Below are positions 35,578 through 43,640 of a stretch of DNA of 64,000 nucleotides, in pieces. The notes below the pieces were generated by a model that worked only from the letters and a program-made list of their open reading frames with translations, had not been told where the DNA came from and made no database searches. The position numbers were made by a program, and so were the translations under genes. Origin of the DNA: JBGTSJ01 sp041940305 (GTDB lineage Bacteria > Planctomycetota > Planctomycetia > Planctomycetales > Planctomycetaceae); the NCBI GenBank assembly GCA_041940305.1, contig JBGTSJ010000016.1, forward strand, positions 1-64,000. The letters run 5' to 3'. The first letter of the stretch is position 1. Every line of letters begins with the position of its first letter.

Positions 35578-36510
35578 TCAGTTGCGGAATTCCTGGTGGC
35601 AGCGCGTGCAGGCGGCTTGGGCCGCGTTGAATTGAACGCCCGCATCCTTGAAGTCGTTCCGTTTCAAGGATTCAGACAGACTCATCGCGGCGTCCTCGCA
35701 CTCTTTCATCATCGCCACGAAGTCGTCGCCGTGGCCGGTGCTCAAATTCCGTCCGGCCTCCCGCAGCTCCTCTGCGAGCAGGAGCGCCGTCTGATGAGGT
35801 GCGTCGTCTGGTTTTGCTGGATCGGGCTTCCATTGGTCCTTCTGCCGCGCTTTGAGTTCATCCGACAGTCGCCCGACACGCGCCATCACTGCCACCATCG
35901 GCTCGATCTCCGCCACCTCCACCAATTCCGGCAGCTCGTCATCCGGTGACGGAGCCTGGAACCTCGCGACGTCGCTGTAAAGACCGGCGTAATCCGGGCT
36001 GGTCTGAGCCAGCTTGAGGAGTTGCTCCCCGCCTGCAGGGTCCAGCGACCGGTCGGCGATCGCACAGATGGCGGCGCCGGCGGGACCGCGGTGCTTGCCG
36101 TGATGGCAGTGGACGTAGATCGAGCCCTCAACATCCCGCATGACGCGTGTCAGCGAGGCGGCGTCGTCCCGGCCGATTCCGTCATATCCAAACGGAATAT
36201 GCACGTACTGCAGCCCGAATTCCTTGGCCGTCGCCACGTCCGGGATGGCTCCGTCCACCGAGACGACCGTTTTGATGCCCATCTCCTTCAACTTCGCGAA
36301 GGCCTCCGATCCGACCGGCTCGCTGCCCGAGTACAGTCGCGGCGACACCTGGATCAGGTTGTGGAGCGGCGAGTCCTGGTCGTCGATCACACGCGGATAG
36401 GAGGCGTCGTCCTGAGTGCCGGCGTCCGGATCGGCCGCCCCAATCAACAGAGCGACAGTGAAGCCTGCGATCGCCAGGTTTCGTGCCGGTTGCTTGATCA
36501 GGAATCGCAT
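35578..36510 (-). CDS. secreted dual-specificity-phosphatase-like protein fused to cytochrome c'-type domain
   Basis: The 310-residue product has a signal-like N-terminus (NLAIAGFTVALLIGAA, residues about 11-26). Residues about 50-180 form a cysteine phosphatase fold: LYSGSEPVGSEAFAKLKEMG, and the catalytic loop VHCHHGKHRGP with C-x5-R. The last 100 residues are helical (ALLLAEELREAGRNL, MMKECEDAAMSLSESLK) and end CTRCHQEFRN. This is a CxxCH heme-c site at the extreme C-terminus, as in cytochrome c'. The product is predicted periplasmic, where heme attachment is possible. Substrate and redox partner are unknown. It is convergent with the gene at 34397. Confidence 0.82.
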   Translation of the reverse strand: MRFLIKQPARNLAIAGFTVALLIGAADPDAGTQDDASYPRVIDDQDSPLHNLIQVSPRLYSGSEPVGSEAFAKLKEMGIKTVVSVDGAIPDVATAKEFGLQYVHIPFGYDGIGRDDAASLTRVMRDVEGSIYVHCHHGKHRGPAGAAICAIADRSLDPAGGEQLLKLAQTSPDYAGLYSDVARFQAPSPDDELPELVEVAEIEPMVAVMARVGRLSDELKARQKDQWKPDPAKPDDAPHQTALLLAEELREAGRNLSTGHGDDFVAMMKECEDAAMSLSESLKRNDFKDAGVQFNAAQAACTRCHQEFRN

Positions 36511-36774
36511 ATCGAATCGGGCTTCGCCGGAACCACATACGCCGCGCCGCAGCGATTCAACTTACGCCGACACGCCCCCGAAACGCAAACTCGTTCGCCC
36601 CATTGGCTCACAATTGCCCAAGCGTCGGACAAGTGCGACGGGGGGGCGGCGGAGAGACGGGCCAAGCGATTTTACTTCGATTCGCTCGCCGATTATGCTG
36701 CATGCCCATTCCCCGCGGAGGTACTCGCCGCGACCGATGGAGTTTCCCGCCTCATGAATCTGGACTGACCGGGC

Positions 36775-37671
36775 ATGTCGAGCATTGTCAGGGCGTGCGT
36801 CTGCGCACTCGTTGTCGCCAGTCTGACCACGGCCGCTTTGTCGGCGGAACAGTGGCAATATCCCATCGACGTGGCTGTCGGTTCCGACGGCGTCATCTAC
36901 ATCGCCGATCGCAACCTGCCCGGGATCTGGACGCTTAAGGAGGGGCAGACCGAGGTCTTCGTCCAGGCGTCAAAGAGGTTTCGCACGCCGCTCAATGCCG
37001 TGCGCTGTCTCCACGTTTCGCAGGACGGCGTGGTCTACGTCGGCGACTCCGCGGCCCGAGAGGTGTTCACTGTTACCGCAGACGGCGCGCTGACGCAGCT
37101 GACAGCGCCAACCCCCCTCCTCAAGGAAACGAAACTCTCCGAAGACCTGGGATTCACGCCGGACCACTTTGGGCTGGTCGGCATCCCGATGGTGATGGCG
37201 ACCAACAGCGAGGGAGCACTGTTCGTCAGCGACACGGAACTGCAGCGCGTCTGGAAGGTCCCTGCCGGCGGCGGCGAGCCGGAGGAGTTTCTCGTCGTGA
37301 GCGGCCCGCGCGGGCTGGCTGTCGACGATGAGGACAACGTCTGGGTGCTCTCGCTGCAGGCGCCGCAACTGCAGCGCGTGGCTCCCGATGGCACGGCCGA
37401 GCCGATCATCAGCGACCTGACCTTTGAGTTCCCGCATCAGCTGGAGCGACGCGAAGACGGCAGCTTCGTCGTCTCCGACGGCTATGCCAAGGCAATCTGG
37501 AACGTCACCGCCGACGGCAAGGCCGAGAAGTGGATCAGCGGCGACCCGCTGGTGAACCCTGTCGGTATCACATTTCAGGGAGAGAACCTGCTGATTATCG
37601 ATTCCCGCGCGAACGCTCTGTTTTCAGCCGCGCCGGATGGCACGCTCACAAAGGTGTATCCCGCAGAATGA
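36775..37671 (+). CDS. secreted NHL/SMP-30-like beta-propeller protein
   Basis: The 298-residue product has a signal peptide (MSSIVRACVCALVVASLTTA, cut near ALSA). Repeats of the form PIDVAVGSDGVIYIADRN, CLHVSQDGVVYVGDSAAREVF, GALFVSDTELQRVWKV, GLAVDDEDNVWVLSLQ and LERREDGSFVVSDGYAKAIW mark a six-bladed NHL or gluconolactonase-type propeller. No catalytic metal set is obvious, so a binding or scaffold role is as likely as enzymatic activity. It is followed by a 283-bp gap that holds the ahpC promoter candidate. Confidence 0.82.
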   Translation: MSSIVRACVCALVVASLTTAALSAEQWQYPIDVAVGSDGVIYIADRNLPGIWTLKEGQTEVFVQASKRFRTPLNAVRCLHVSQDGVVYVGDSAAREVFTVTADGALTQLTAPTPLLKETKLSEDLGFTPDHFGLVGIPMVMATNSEGALFVSDTELQRVWKVPAGGGEPEEFLVVSGPRGLAVDDEDNVWVLSLQAPQLQRVAPDGTAEPIISDLTFEFPHQLERREDGSFVVSDGYAKAIWNVTADGKAEKWISGDPLVNPVGITFQGENLLIIDSRANALFSAAPDGTLTKVYPAE

Positions 37672-37827
37672 AGTTGCGTCTCGGGAGTTGAGGGACTTGA
37701 GCCTTCCACGGCTCGTCAAGCGCGTGCCGATCAGGACCGCAGCCGTGGTGGCGACGGGTGCTCCATGTCCCGAACGCATGGTCCCGATTCACTTATTTCA
37801 TAGTGCGATTCCCGTCGCACGCGTGCC

Positions 37828-37855
37828 TTGAATCGCTCTTTCGCCCGCGTATACT
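37828..37855 (+). promoter_or_regulatory. candidate sigma-70 promoter for ahpC
   Basis: TTGAAT and TATACT are separated by 16 bp, about 100 bp upstream of the ahpC start. Both hexamers are close to the consensus and unusual in this GC-rich context. It is a pattern match only. Confidence 0.45.
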
Positions 37856-37954
37856 TCGGTCGAATCGCGCAGTAACGCTACGCGCTCCGTCGACACGCTC
37901 GACTCCCGCCTGAGCGCCGCTTCGATACTCCAACATCAAGGATCCGCTCCCGCC

Positions 37955-38521
37955 ATGAATTCGACCGAAACCGCGCCTGCCGTCGCCCGCGTCGGGCAGC
38001 CCGCACCCAACTTCAAGGTCCAGGCGTACGACCGCACGAAGGACGGCACTGACGAGCAGTTCCGCACCCTCACGCTCGAAGACTTCAAGGGGAAGTGGGT
38101 GTGCCTGTACTTCTACCCCCTCGACTTTACCTTCGTCTGTCCGACGGAGATCGTGTCCTTCAATAAGGCGCTGGGCGACTTCGAGGACCGCGACTGCGTC
38201 GTGCTCACCGCCAGCACCGACAGTGTGTACTCGCACAAGGGCTGGTGCGACTCGCACGACGACCTCGCCGGACTGAAGCACATGATGCTGGGTGACACGA
38301 CCCATCAACTGTCCCGGTCCTACGGCGTCCTCAAGGACGACGCGGGCATCGCGTACCGCGGCATCTTTCTGATCGATCCGAACGGCGTCGTCCGCTGGAG
38401 CGCGATTCACGATCTGAGTGTGGGACGCAATGTGGATGAAGTACTGCGCGTTCTGGACGCCCTGCAGACGGACAAACTGTGCCCGTGCAACTGGAAGAAG
38501 GGCGAGAAGACGCTTAACTGA
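37955..38521 (+). CDS. ahpC: peroxiredoxin (AhpC/TSA family)
   Basis: The 188-residue cytoplasmic thiol peroxidase reduces hydrogen peroxide and organic peroxides. It shows FYPLDFTFVCPTEIVSFN with the peroxidatic Cys, STDSVYSHKGWC, RGIFLIDPNGVVRW, and a C-terminal CPCNWKKGEKTL with the resolving Cys of typical 2-Cys enzymes. A promoter candidate lies upstream and a strong terminator downstream. The AhpD-like gene after the terminator is a plausible electron-relay partner. Confidence 0.95.
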   Translation: MNSTETAPAVARVGQPAPNFKVQAYDRTKDGTDEQFRTLTLEDFKGKWVCLYFYPLDFTFVCPTEIVSFNKALGDFEDRDCVVLTASTDSVYSHKGWCDSHDDLAGLKHMMLGDTTHQLSRSYGVLKDDAGIAYRGIFLIDPNGVVRWSAIHDLSVGRNVDEVLRVLDALQTDKLCPCNWKKGEKTLN

Positions 38522-38545
38522 GATCGACGGCTGAGCTGCGAACCA

Positions 38546-38574
38546 GCCCACGGGGGTGCAACCCGTGGGCTTTT
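38546..38574 (+). terminator. rho-independent terminator after ahpC
   Basis: Stem GCCCACGGG/CCCGTGGGC (9 bp) with a 7-nt loop followed by TTTT, 25 bp past the ahpC stop. Confidence 0.8.
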
Positions 38575-38626
38575 GCATCACTGGACACCGCGCCTGGCGC
38601 GACATTCCTGCATCGGAGGGATCTTA

Positions 38627-39250
38627 ATGTCCCGCATTCCTGCGCTTCCCGAAGCCGAAGCCACCGACAAGGTCCTGCAGACGTACGAGCGCATCAAGGA
38701 GCTGTGCGGAACGGATGCAGTCCCCGAAGCGTTCCTGACGATGGGGCGCGTCGAGCCGTTCTTGCGCGACGTCTACATGAACCTCAAGAAGTTCGTGTGG
38801 ACCGACGGTGTGCTCGACACGAAGACGAAGGCAGCGATCGGTCTCGCCGCCGCCACGCACGCGAAGAATGCGGCATGGTCGGACCTGCTGACAGATCGTT
38901 GCCGCCAGGTCGGCTGGACGGACCAGCAGATCGCGGAGATTCTCGCCGTCGCCGCCACGAACTACATGTACAACACGTTCTTCAAGTTTCGCGAACTGTC
39001 GGGGAGCGGGCTGTTCGAAGGCATGGGTGTGGGTCTTCGCGCGCATACTTTCGCCAGCACGTCCCTCGGGGAGCAGACGGTGGAGCTGATCAACACGGTC
39101 ATCAGCGACGTCAACGCCTGCAGGCCCTGCACCAGCGGCCACGTCGACAGCGCCCGCAAGCTCGGGATCAAGGACGAGCAACTCCTCGAATCCATCCAGT
39201 GCGCCGCTACCGTCTACGCCGCTGCGCAGTTTACGAACTCCTCTTCGTAG
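38627..39250 (+). CDS. AhpD-like / carboxymuconolactone decarboxylase family protein
   Basis: The 207-residue helical protein contains the alkylhydroperoxidase motif CRPCTSGH (C-x2-C-x3-H), which in AhpD carries out thiol-dependent peroxide reduction and recycles AhpC. A second repeat half (TKAAIGLAAATHAKNAAW) has lost its cysteines. A GGAGGG ribosome-binding site fixes the start at MSRIPALP. Its place directly after ahpC supports a peroxide-defence role, although the terminator between them allows separate control. The SDR gene follows 38 bp later. Confidence 0.85.
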   Translation: MSRIPALPEAEATDKVLQTYERIKELCGTDAVPEAFLTMGRVEPFLRDVYMNLKKFVWTDGVLDTKTKAAIGLAAATHAKNAAWSDLLTDRCRQVGWTDQQIAEILAVAATNYMYNTFFKFRELSGSGLFEGMGVGLRAHTFASTSLGEQTVELINTVISDVNACRPCTSGHVDSARKLGIKDEQLLESIQCAATVYAAAQFTNSSS

Positions 39251-39288
39251 CGCGGCGCCTCTGGCCGCCGCGGCTGTACTCAGATCTC

Positions 39289-40134
39289 ATGGAACTTACA
39301 GATCAGGTCATTGTCGTCACCGGCGGCGGCAACGGGATCGGACGCGCTCTTTGCCGCAGGTTCGCCGCGGAGGGCGCCGCCCGCCTCGTCGTCTCCGATC
39401 TCAATGCGTCCGCCGCCGCCGCAGTCGCGGAGGAGATTGATGGACTGAGCATCCCGGCCAACGTCGCCGACGAAGCCGATGTGCAGAATGTGGTGACTCG
39501 CACGCTCCAGGAATGCGGCCGCATCGACCTGTTCGTCTCCAATGCGGGGATGACGGTGAAAGGCGGCGCCGAGATCTCCAACGACGACTGGCAACGCTGC
39601 TGGGACGTGAATGTGATGTCGCACGTTTACGGCGCACGGGCGGTTCTGCCCCACATGCTCGAGCGCGGCAGCGGGTATCTGCTGCAGGTTGCTTCCGCGG
39701 CCGGTCTGCTCACGGAGATGGGATCAGCCGTCTACTCGGCTACCAAGCACGCCGCGGTTGCTTTCGCCGAGTGGCTGGCGATCCATTACCATCCTCGCGG
39801 AATTCACGTCTCTTGTCTCTGCCCGGCCGGGGTCGACACCGGGTTCCTCAATCCTGACGACGTCTACGACCAGTTTCTCAAACGGAGCGCGGTCACGCCC
39901 GAAGTGGTCGCCGATGCAGTCGTCGCCGGACTGCGGACTGAGAAGTTTCTCATCCTGCCGCATCCGGAGGTGGCCGAGTTCTTTGCCTTCAAGGCCGGGA
40001 ACTACGATCAATGGCTGGGCAATTTTGCCCATCTCAACCAGCGCATGCAGCGTCTGGCTGAGCGCCAGCAAAAGCGATCCGCTGGCCGGCACGCCGATGG
40101 CCGCCAATCGCCTCCAGTCAACCCGACGGAATGA
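39289..40134 (+). CDS. short-chain dehydrogenase/reductase (SDR)
   Basis: The 281-residue NAD(P)-dependent oxidoreductase has cofactor motif TGGGNGIG, VVSDLNA at the end of beta 2 (an acidic residue there usually favours NAD), NAG in LFVSNAGMTVKGG, catalytic Ser in LLQVASAAG and YSATK (Tyr-x3-Lys). The substrate is unknown. The C-terminal 25 residues are polar and probably disordered. Its stop lies 4 bp before the serine-hydrolase start, so the two are likely co-translated. Confidence 0.92.
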   Translation: MELTDQVIVVTGGGNGIGRALCRRFAAEGAARLVVSDLNASAAAAVAEEIDGLSIPANVADEADVQNVVTRTLQECGRIDLFVSNAGMTVKGGAEISNDDWQRCWDVNVMSHVYGARAVLPHMLERGSGYLLQVASAAGLLTEMGSAVYSATKHAAVAFAEWLAIHYHPRGIHVSCLCPAGVDTGFLNPDDVYDQFLKRSAVTPEVVADAVVAGLRTEKFLILPHPEVAEFFAFKAGNYDQWLGNFAHLNQRMQRLAERQQKRSAGRHADGRQSPPVNPTE

Positions 40135-40138
40135 CTCA

Positions 40139-41332
40139 ATGCCGGCGCACAGTCTTCGCGACGCTTTCCGGAAGTTGATCCTGATCGCCATCGCCGCGGC
40201 CTCGAAGCCGGTAGCGGCCGATACGCCGCCGCGACTGCCGGTCGTCGCTCCCGCCGAGGCAGGCTTGAGTGCTGACGTGCTTGCAGAGATTGATGAGGTC
40301 GTCGCCGCGGGCATAGCCGACGGCGAGATGCCCGGCGCGGTCGTCCTCATTGCGCGGCATGGACGCATCGCCTGGCTGAGGGCCTACGGCGACCGGATCG
40401 TTGAGCCGCAGCGGGCGGAGATGACGACGGACGCCGTGTTTGATCTGGCATCGATTACCAAGCCGGTCGCCACCGCGACCAGCGTCATGCTGCTTGTCGA
40501 GTCCGGGCGAGTCGGACTGGAGGATCGGGTCGGCTTGCATATTCCGGAGTTTGCGAACAATGGCAAGGACGATGTGACCGTCGCGCAGCTGCTGACGCAT
40601 CAGTCCGGGCTCATCGCCGATAATGCCCTCAAAGACTACGACGATGATCCAGCCACCTCGTTCGAGCGAATCAACGCTCTGCCGCTGCAAACGCCGCCCG
40701 GCACGCACTTCCGTTACAGCGACGTGGGATTCCTCGTGCTGGGGGAATTGATCGAGCGTGTCTCCGGCCAGAACGTGCATGAGTTCTCGCAGGAGCACGT
40801 GTTTCGCCCGCTCGGTATGGCCGACACCGGTTACTGTCCGTCGCCCGAGCTGCGCGCCCGATGCACGCCCACGGAACAGCGCGCGGGGGAATGGATCCAG
40901 GGCGAGGTGCATGACCCGCGGGCGCACCGGCTCGACGGCATCGCCGGTCACGCCGGACTGTTCTCGACGGCAGAAGATCTGGCCGTCTATGCCCAGATGC
41001 TGCTCGGCGACGGCGAGTATCAGGGAGTCCGCATTCTTCAGCCGGAGACGGTGGAACTCATGACGACGGCGCGCGACGTGCCGGGGGAGAATCGCCGCAC
41101 TCCCGGGTGGGACGCCCGCAGCGGGTATTCATCCAATCGGGGCGAAGGACTGTCGGAGCAGGCCTTCGGTCACGGGGGGTTTACCGGCACGGTGCTGTGG
41201 ATCGATCCGGGGCTGGACCTCTTCTACATCTTCCTGTCCAGCCGTCTGCACCCGGATGGGAAGGGGACGGTCAACCCGCTGGCAGGCCGCATCGGCTCGA
41301 TCGCGGCGCGAGCGGCCACCGACGCACTCTGA
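40139..41332 (+). CDS. beta-lactamase-family serine hydrolase
   Basis: The 397-residue product has a weak signal peptide (FRKLILIAIAAASKPVAA). The penicillin-binding/esterase fold shows active Ser in SITK (S-x2-K), Tyr in RYSDVG (Y-x-N-like position with Asp) and HGGFTG in place of KTG. Such proteins are usually esterases, D-aminopeptidases or peptidoglycan hydrolases rather than true beta-lactamases. It is joined to the SDR gene by a 4-bp gap. A second family member begins at 63691. Confidence 0.9.
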   Translation: MPAHSLRDAFRKLILIAIAAASKPVAADTPPRLPVVAPAEAGLSADVLAEIDEVVAAGIADGEMPGAVVLIARHGRIAWLRAYGDRIVEPQRAEMTTDAVFDLASITKPVATATSVMLLVESGRVGLEDRVGLHIPEFANNGKDDVTVAQLLTHQSGLIADNALKDYDDDPATSFERINALPLQTPPGTHFRYSDVGFLVLGELIERVSGQNVHEFSQEHVFRPLGMADTGYCPSPELRARCTPTEQRAGEWIQGEVHDPRAHRLDGIAGHAGLFSTAEDLAVYAQMLLGDGEYQGVRILQPETVELMTTARDVPGENRRTPGWDARSGYSSNRGEGLSEQAFGHGGFTGTVLWIDPGLDLFYIFLSSRLHPDGKGTVNPLAGRIGSIAARAATDAL

Positions 41333-41608
41333 CCCGGTGACTGTGCCCGTTCAATCGTTGCGACCCGCATCAGCTTCCTCGTTACCGCGGCTTTCGCTGC
41401 TTTTCCACTCGATTCAGCCCTCAGGTTTTGCCCGGTCCAATTCTGGGGGGAATACTTCCGTGATGGATTGCTGGAACATCGGGTAGCGGGTTGAGTGCGC
41501 CAGGGCGCGGGCTCGGCGGCCGATGTCTTCCCGGTTCGGCTGCACAAGGCGCAGGATCGCTTTCTGCCGAACCTGAGTCCCCTCCTTCTGCAGGAAAGGT
41601 CTGCGCGT

Positions 41609-41950
41609 ATGACTGAGCAAGCCGTCGCGACGGCCGAGCCGAAGACTGAGCGCCGCATCAACGGCCGCCGGTTCACGCTCGAACGCCGCCGCGACCTCGA
41701 AGAATCGTTCTCCGGCCAGGAACGCCGGAAAACCGAACGCCGTGCGAAAGTGGAACGCCGCCGGCAGATCGACCCCACCACCTGTGAACGCGACTATCAG
41801 CCGGAGGAAGTCGAGTTCATGCGCGCCATGGACGACTACAAGCGCCGCAGCGGACGGCAATTCCCCACCTGGAGCGAGGTGCTGGAAGTTATCCGCGACC
41901 TCGGCTACCGCAAGATCGCCGAACCCACACGGACGTACGAGTCGGCCTGA
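41609..41950 (+). CDS. small highly charged protein
   Basis: The 113-residue product has an N-terminal half dominated by Arg and Glu (RRINGRRFTLERRRDLEES, ERRKTERRAKVERRR) that may bind nucleic acid. The C-terminal part is CERDYQPEEVEFMRAMDDYK followed by RRSGRQFPTWSEVLEVIRDLGYRK. I have a loose memory of such a C-terminal module in planctomycete proteins but know no function for it. The ATG has AGGAAAGG about 13 bases upstream. It stands alone. Confidence 0.7.
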   Translation: MTEQAVATAEPKTERRINGRRFTLERRRDLEESFSGQERRKTERRAKVERRRQIDPTTCERDYQPEEVEFMRAMDDYKRRSGRQFPTWSEVLEVIRDLGYRKIAEPTRTYESA

Positions 41951-42081
41951 AACGGGTTCGAGACAGGGTCCAACCTCCTGGGTGCGGACGACGGCCAAGG
42001 GATGCGGCCGCCGTCCGCATTTTATTTGCGCGGCGACCGGCCTGCCCAGGGTGCTGAAGATCGCAGTCGGCGGCTGCCGCC

Positions 42082-42516
42082 TCAGTCATCCGGCTCGTCA
42101 TCACGAAGCGGACCCAGGGCTCCGAACGCGACGCGAACGTCCGCCCGGCGAAGATAGAGCGCCATCGTCAGAGCGGTGCCCAAGCGAAATGGCATCCGGG
42201 TCAGTTGCTCTATCGGGTCAGCATTCGGCGGCGTATTGATCCAGCCTGCCAGCATCGCCCCGAACAGCGCGGCCAGCAGGACGTACCCGAACAGCGAGAG
42301 ACCGAGCAGCCACAGCAGCACGACGCGCGCGGCGTTTCGGCGACAAAACAGCCCCCAAGCCACGTATCCGGTCACCGGAGCGAGCACCAGGCTGGCCACC
42401 ACGCCAATCCAGGTGCCGAACACGAACACCGCAATCAGTCCGGCGGCGGCGAGCGCATGGATGCCGGCGAGAACGTCAATGCCCCACAGACGCGGTCGCT
42501 CAACGGTTCGCCTCAT
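42082..42516 (-). CDS. small four-helix membrane protein
   Basis: The 144-residue product has hydrophobic segments near residues 12-38, 40-60, 68-92 and 110-128 (LAAAGLIAVFVFGTWIGVVA, APVTGYVAWGLF, VLLWLLGLSLFGYVLLAALF). The short C-terminal tail is acidic (GPLRDDEPDD). GAGGG precedes the ATG. It has no recognised family. It lies 41 bp downstream of acuI in the same direction and may be co-transcribed. Confidence 0.7.
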   Translation of the reverse strand: MRRTVERPRLWGIDVLAGIHALAAAGLIAVFVFGTWIGVVASLVLAPVTGYVAWGLFCRRNAARVVLLWLLGLSLFGYVLLAALFGAMLAGWINTPPNADPIEQLTRMPFRLGTALTMALYLRRADVRVAFGALGPLRDDEPDD

Positions 42517-42557
42517 GGCCCTCGTGCCTGGACGGCAACTCGAAAAAAGGAAGGCGG

Positions 42558-43556
42558 CTACGGCAGTCGCACGACAACCCGCCCCTGTACCTTCCCCTGC
42601 AGGATCTGCTGCACCGAGTCGTTCAACTGATCCAGTTCGACGTACGTCGATAGTTCGCTGAGCTGCTGCGGCTTCCAGTCGCCGGCCAGCAGGCGCCAAA
42701 TCTCGCGGCGCCGCTCCTCGGGGCACCAGGCAGAGTCGATCCCAGCGAGCGTCACTCCGCGCAGGATGAACGGATAGACGGTGACCGGCAGGTCGCTGCC
42801 GCCAACGAGTCCGCACGCCGCCACGCAGCCGCGATGCTTGAGTGAGCGCAGCAGAGTCCCGAGCGTAGCGCCGCCGACGGTGTCCACACCCCCCGCGAAT
42901 TCGCCCGACAGCAGCGGTCGCGGGCTGTCATCAATCGCGTCGTTCCGGCTGATAATGCGCGCCGCACCGATGCTTTTCAACCAATCGTGTTGATCGGCCT
43001 TGCCCGTGACTGCGGCTACGCGATACCCAAGTTGGGACAGGATCATCACGGCGATCGAGCCGACGCCGCCGGTCGCGCCCGTCACCAGGATCTCGCCGCA
43101 ATCGGGATGGATATCCTGATGCTGAAGTGCAAACACGCACTGCGCTGCAGTAAATCCTGCCGTACCCAGGATCATTGATTCTTCAAGCGCCAGGCCCTCC
43201 GGCAGCGGGACGCCCCACTCGGCCGGGACGCGCACGAACTCAGCCCAGCCCCCCCAGCGGTCAGCTCCCAGTTCATGCCCGGTTATGATGACGGGATCGC
43301 CGACCTTGAGCCCCGACGAACCGCTTTCGACAACTTCGCCAGCCGAGTCGATCCCCGGCACATGCGGAAATCTCCGCACGACTCCGGAATGTCCGGTCGC
43401 CGCCAGTGCGTCCTTATAGTTCAGCGACGAATAGCGGACGCGAATCAGCACATCGCCCGCAGGCAGTTCGCGCAGCGGCCGCTGTTCGATTCCCGCCTCG
43501 ATGGCGTCACTTCCCGTTTTGCGAACGAGATAGCAGCGAAAGGCTTCCGGTAACAT
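42558..43556 (-). CDS. acuI: acrylyl-CoA reductase / YhdH-YhfP family oxidoreductase
   Basis: The 332-residue zinc-independent medium-chain dehydrogenase/reductase has YSSLNYKDALAATGHSGVVR and PHVPGIDSAGEV, typical of the YhdH/AcuI group. NADPH-binding GATGGVGSIAVMILSQLGY follows, then AWCPEERRREIW near the C-terminus. AcuI reduces acryloyl-CoA to propionyl-CoA with NADPH and protects cells from the toxic acrylate made during DMSP breakdown. No DMSP lyase is nearby, so a broader enone-detoxifying role is possible. Confidence 0.9.
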   Translation of the reverse strand: MLPEAFRCYLVRKTGSDAIEAGIEQRPLRELPAGDVLIRVRYSSLNYKDALAATGHSGVVRRFPHVPGIDSAGEVVESGSSGLKVGDPVIITGHELGADRWGGWAEFVRVPAEWGVPLPEGLALEESMILGTAGFTAAQCVFALQHQDIHPDCGEILVTGATGGVGSIAVMILSQLGYRVAAVTGKADQHDWLKSIGAARIISRNDAIDDSPRPLLSGEFAGGVDTVGGATLGTLLRSLKHRGCVAACGLVGGSDLPVTVYPFILRGVTLAGIDSAWCPEERRREIWRLLAGDWKPQQLSELSTYVELDQLNDSVQQILQGKVQGRVVVRLP

Positions 43557-43640
43557 CGTGGATTTTCACTCTCCCTGAATTCCGGCTCCTCGAAGGAACC
43601 GGGAATCTCTTCGGGTTCGATCAACTTCAACGGCGAGGCC

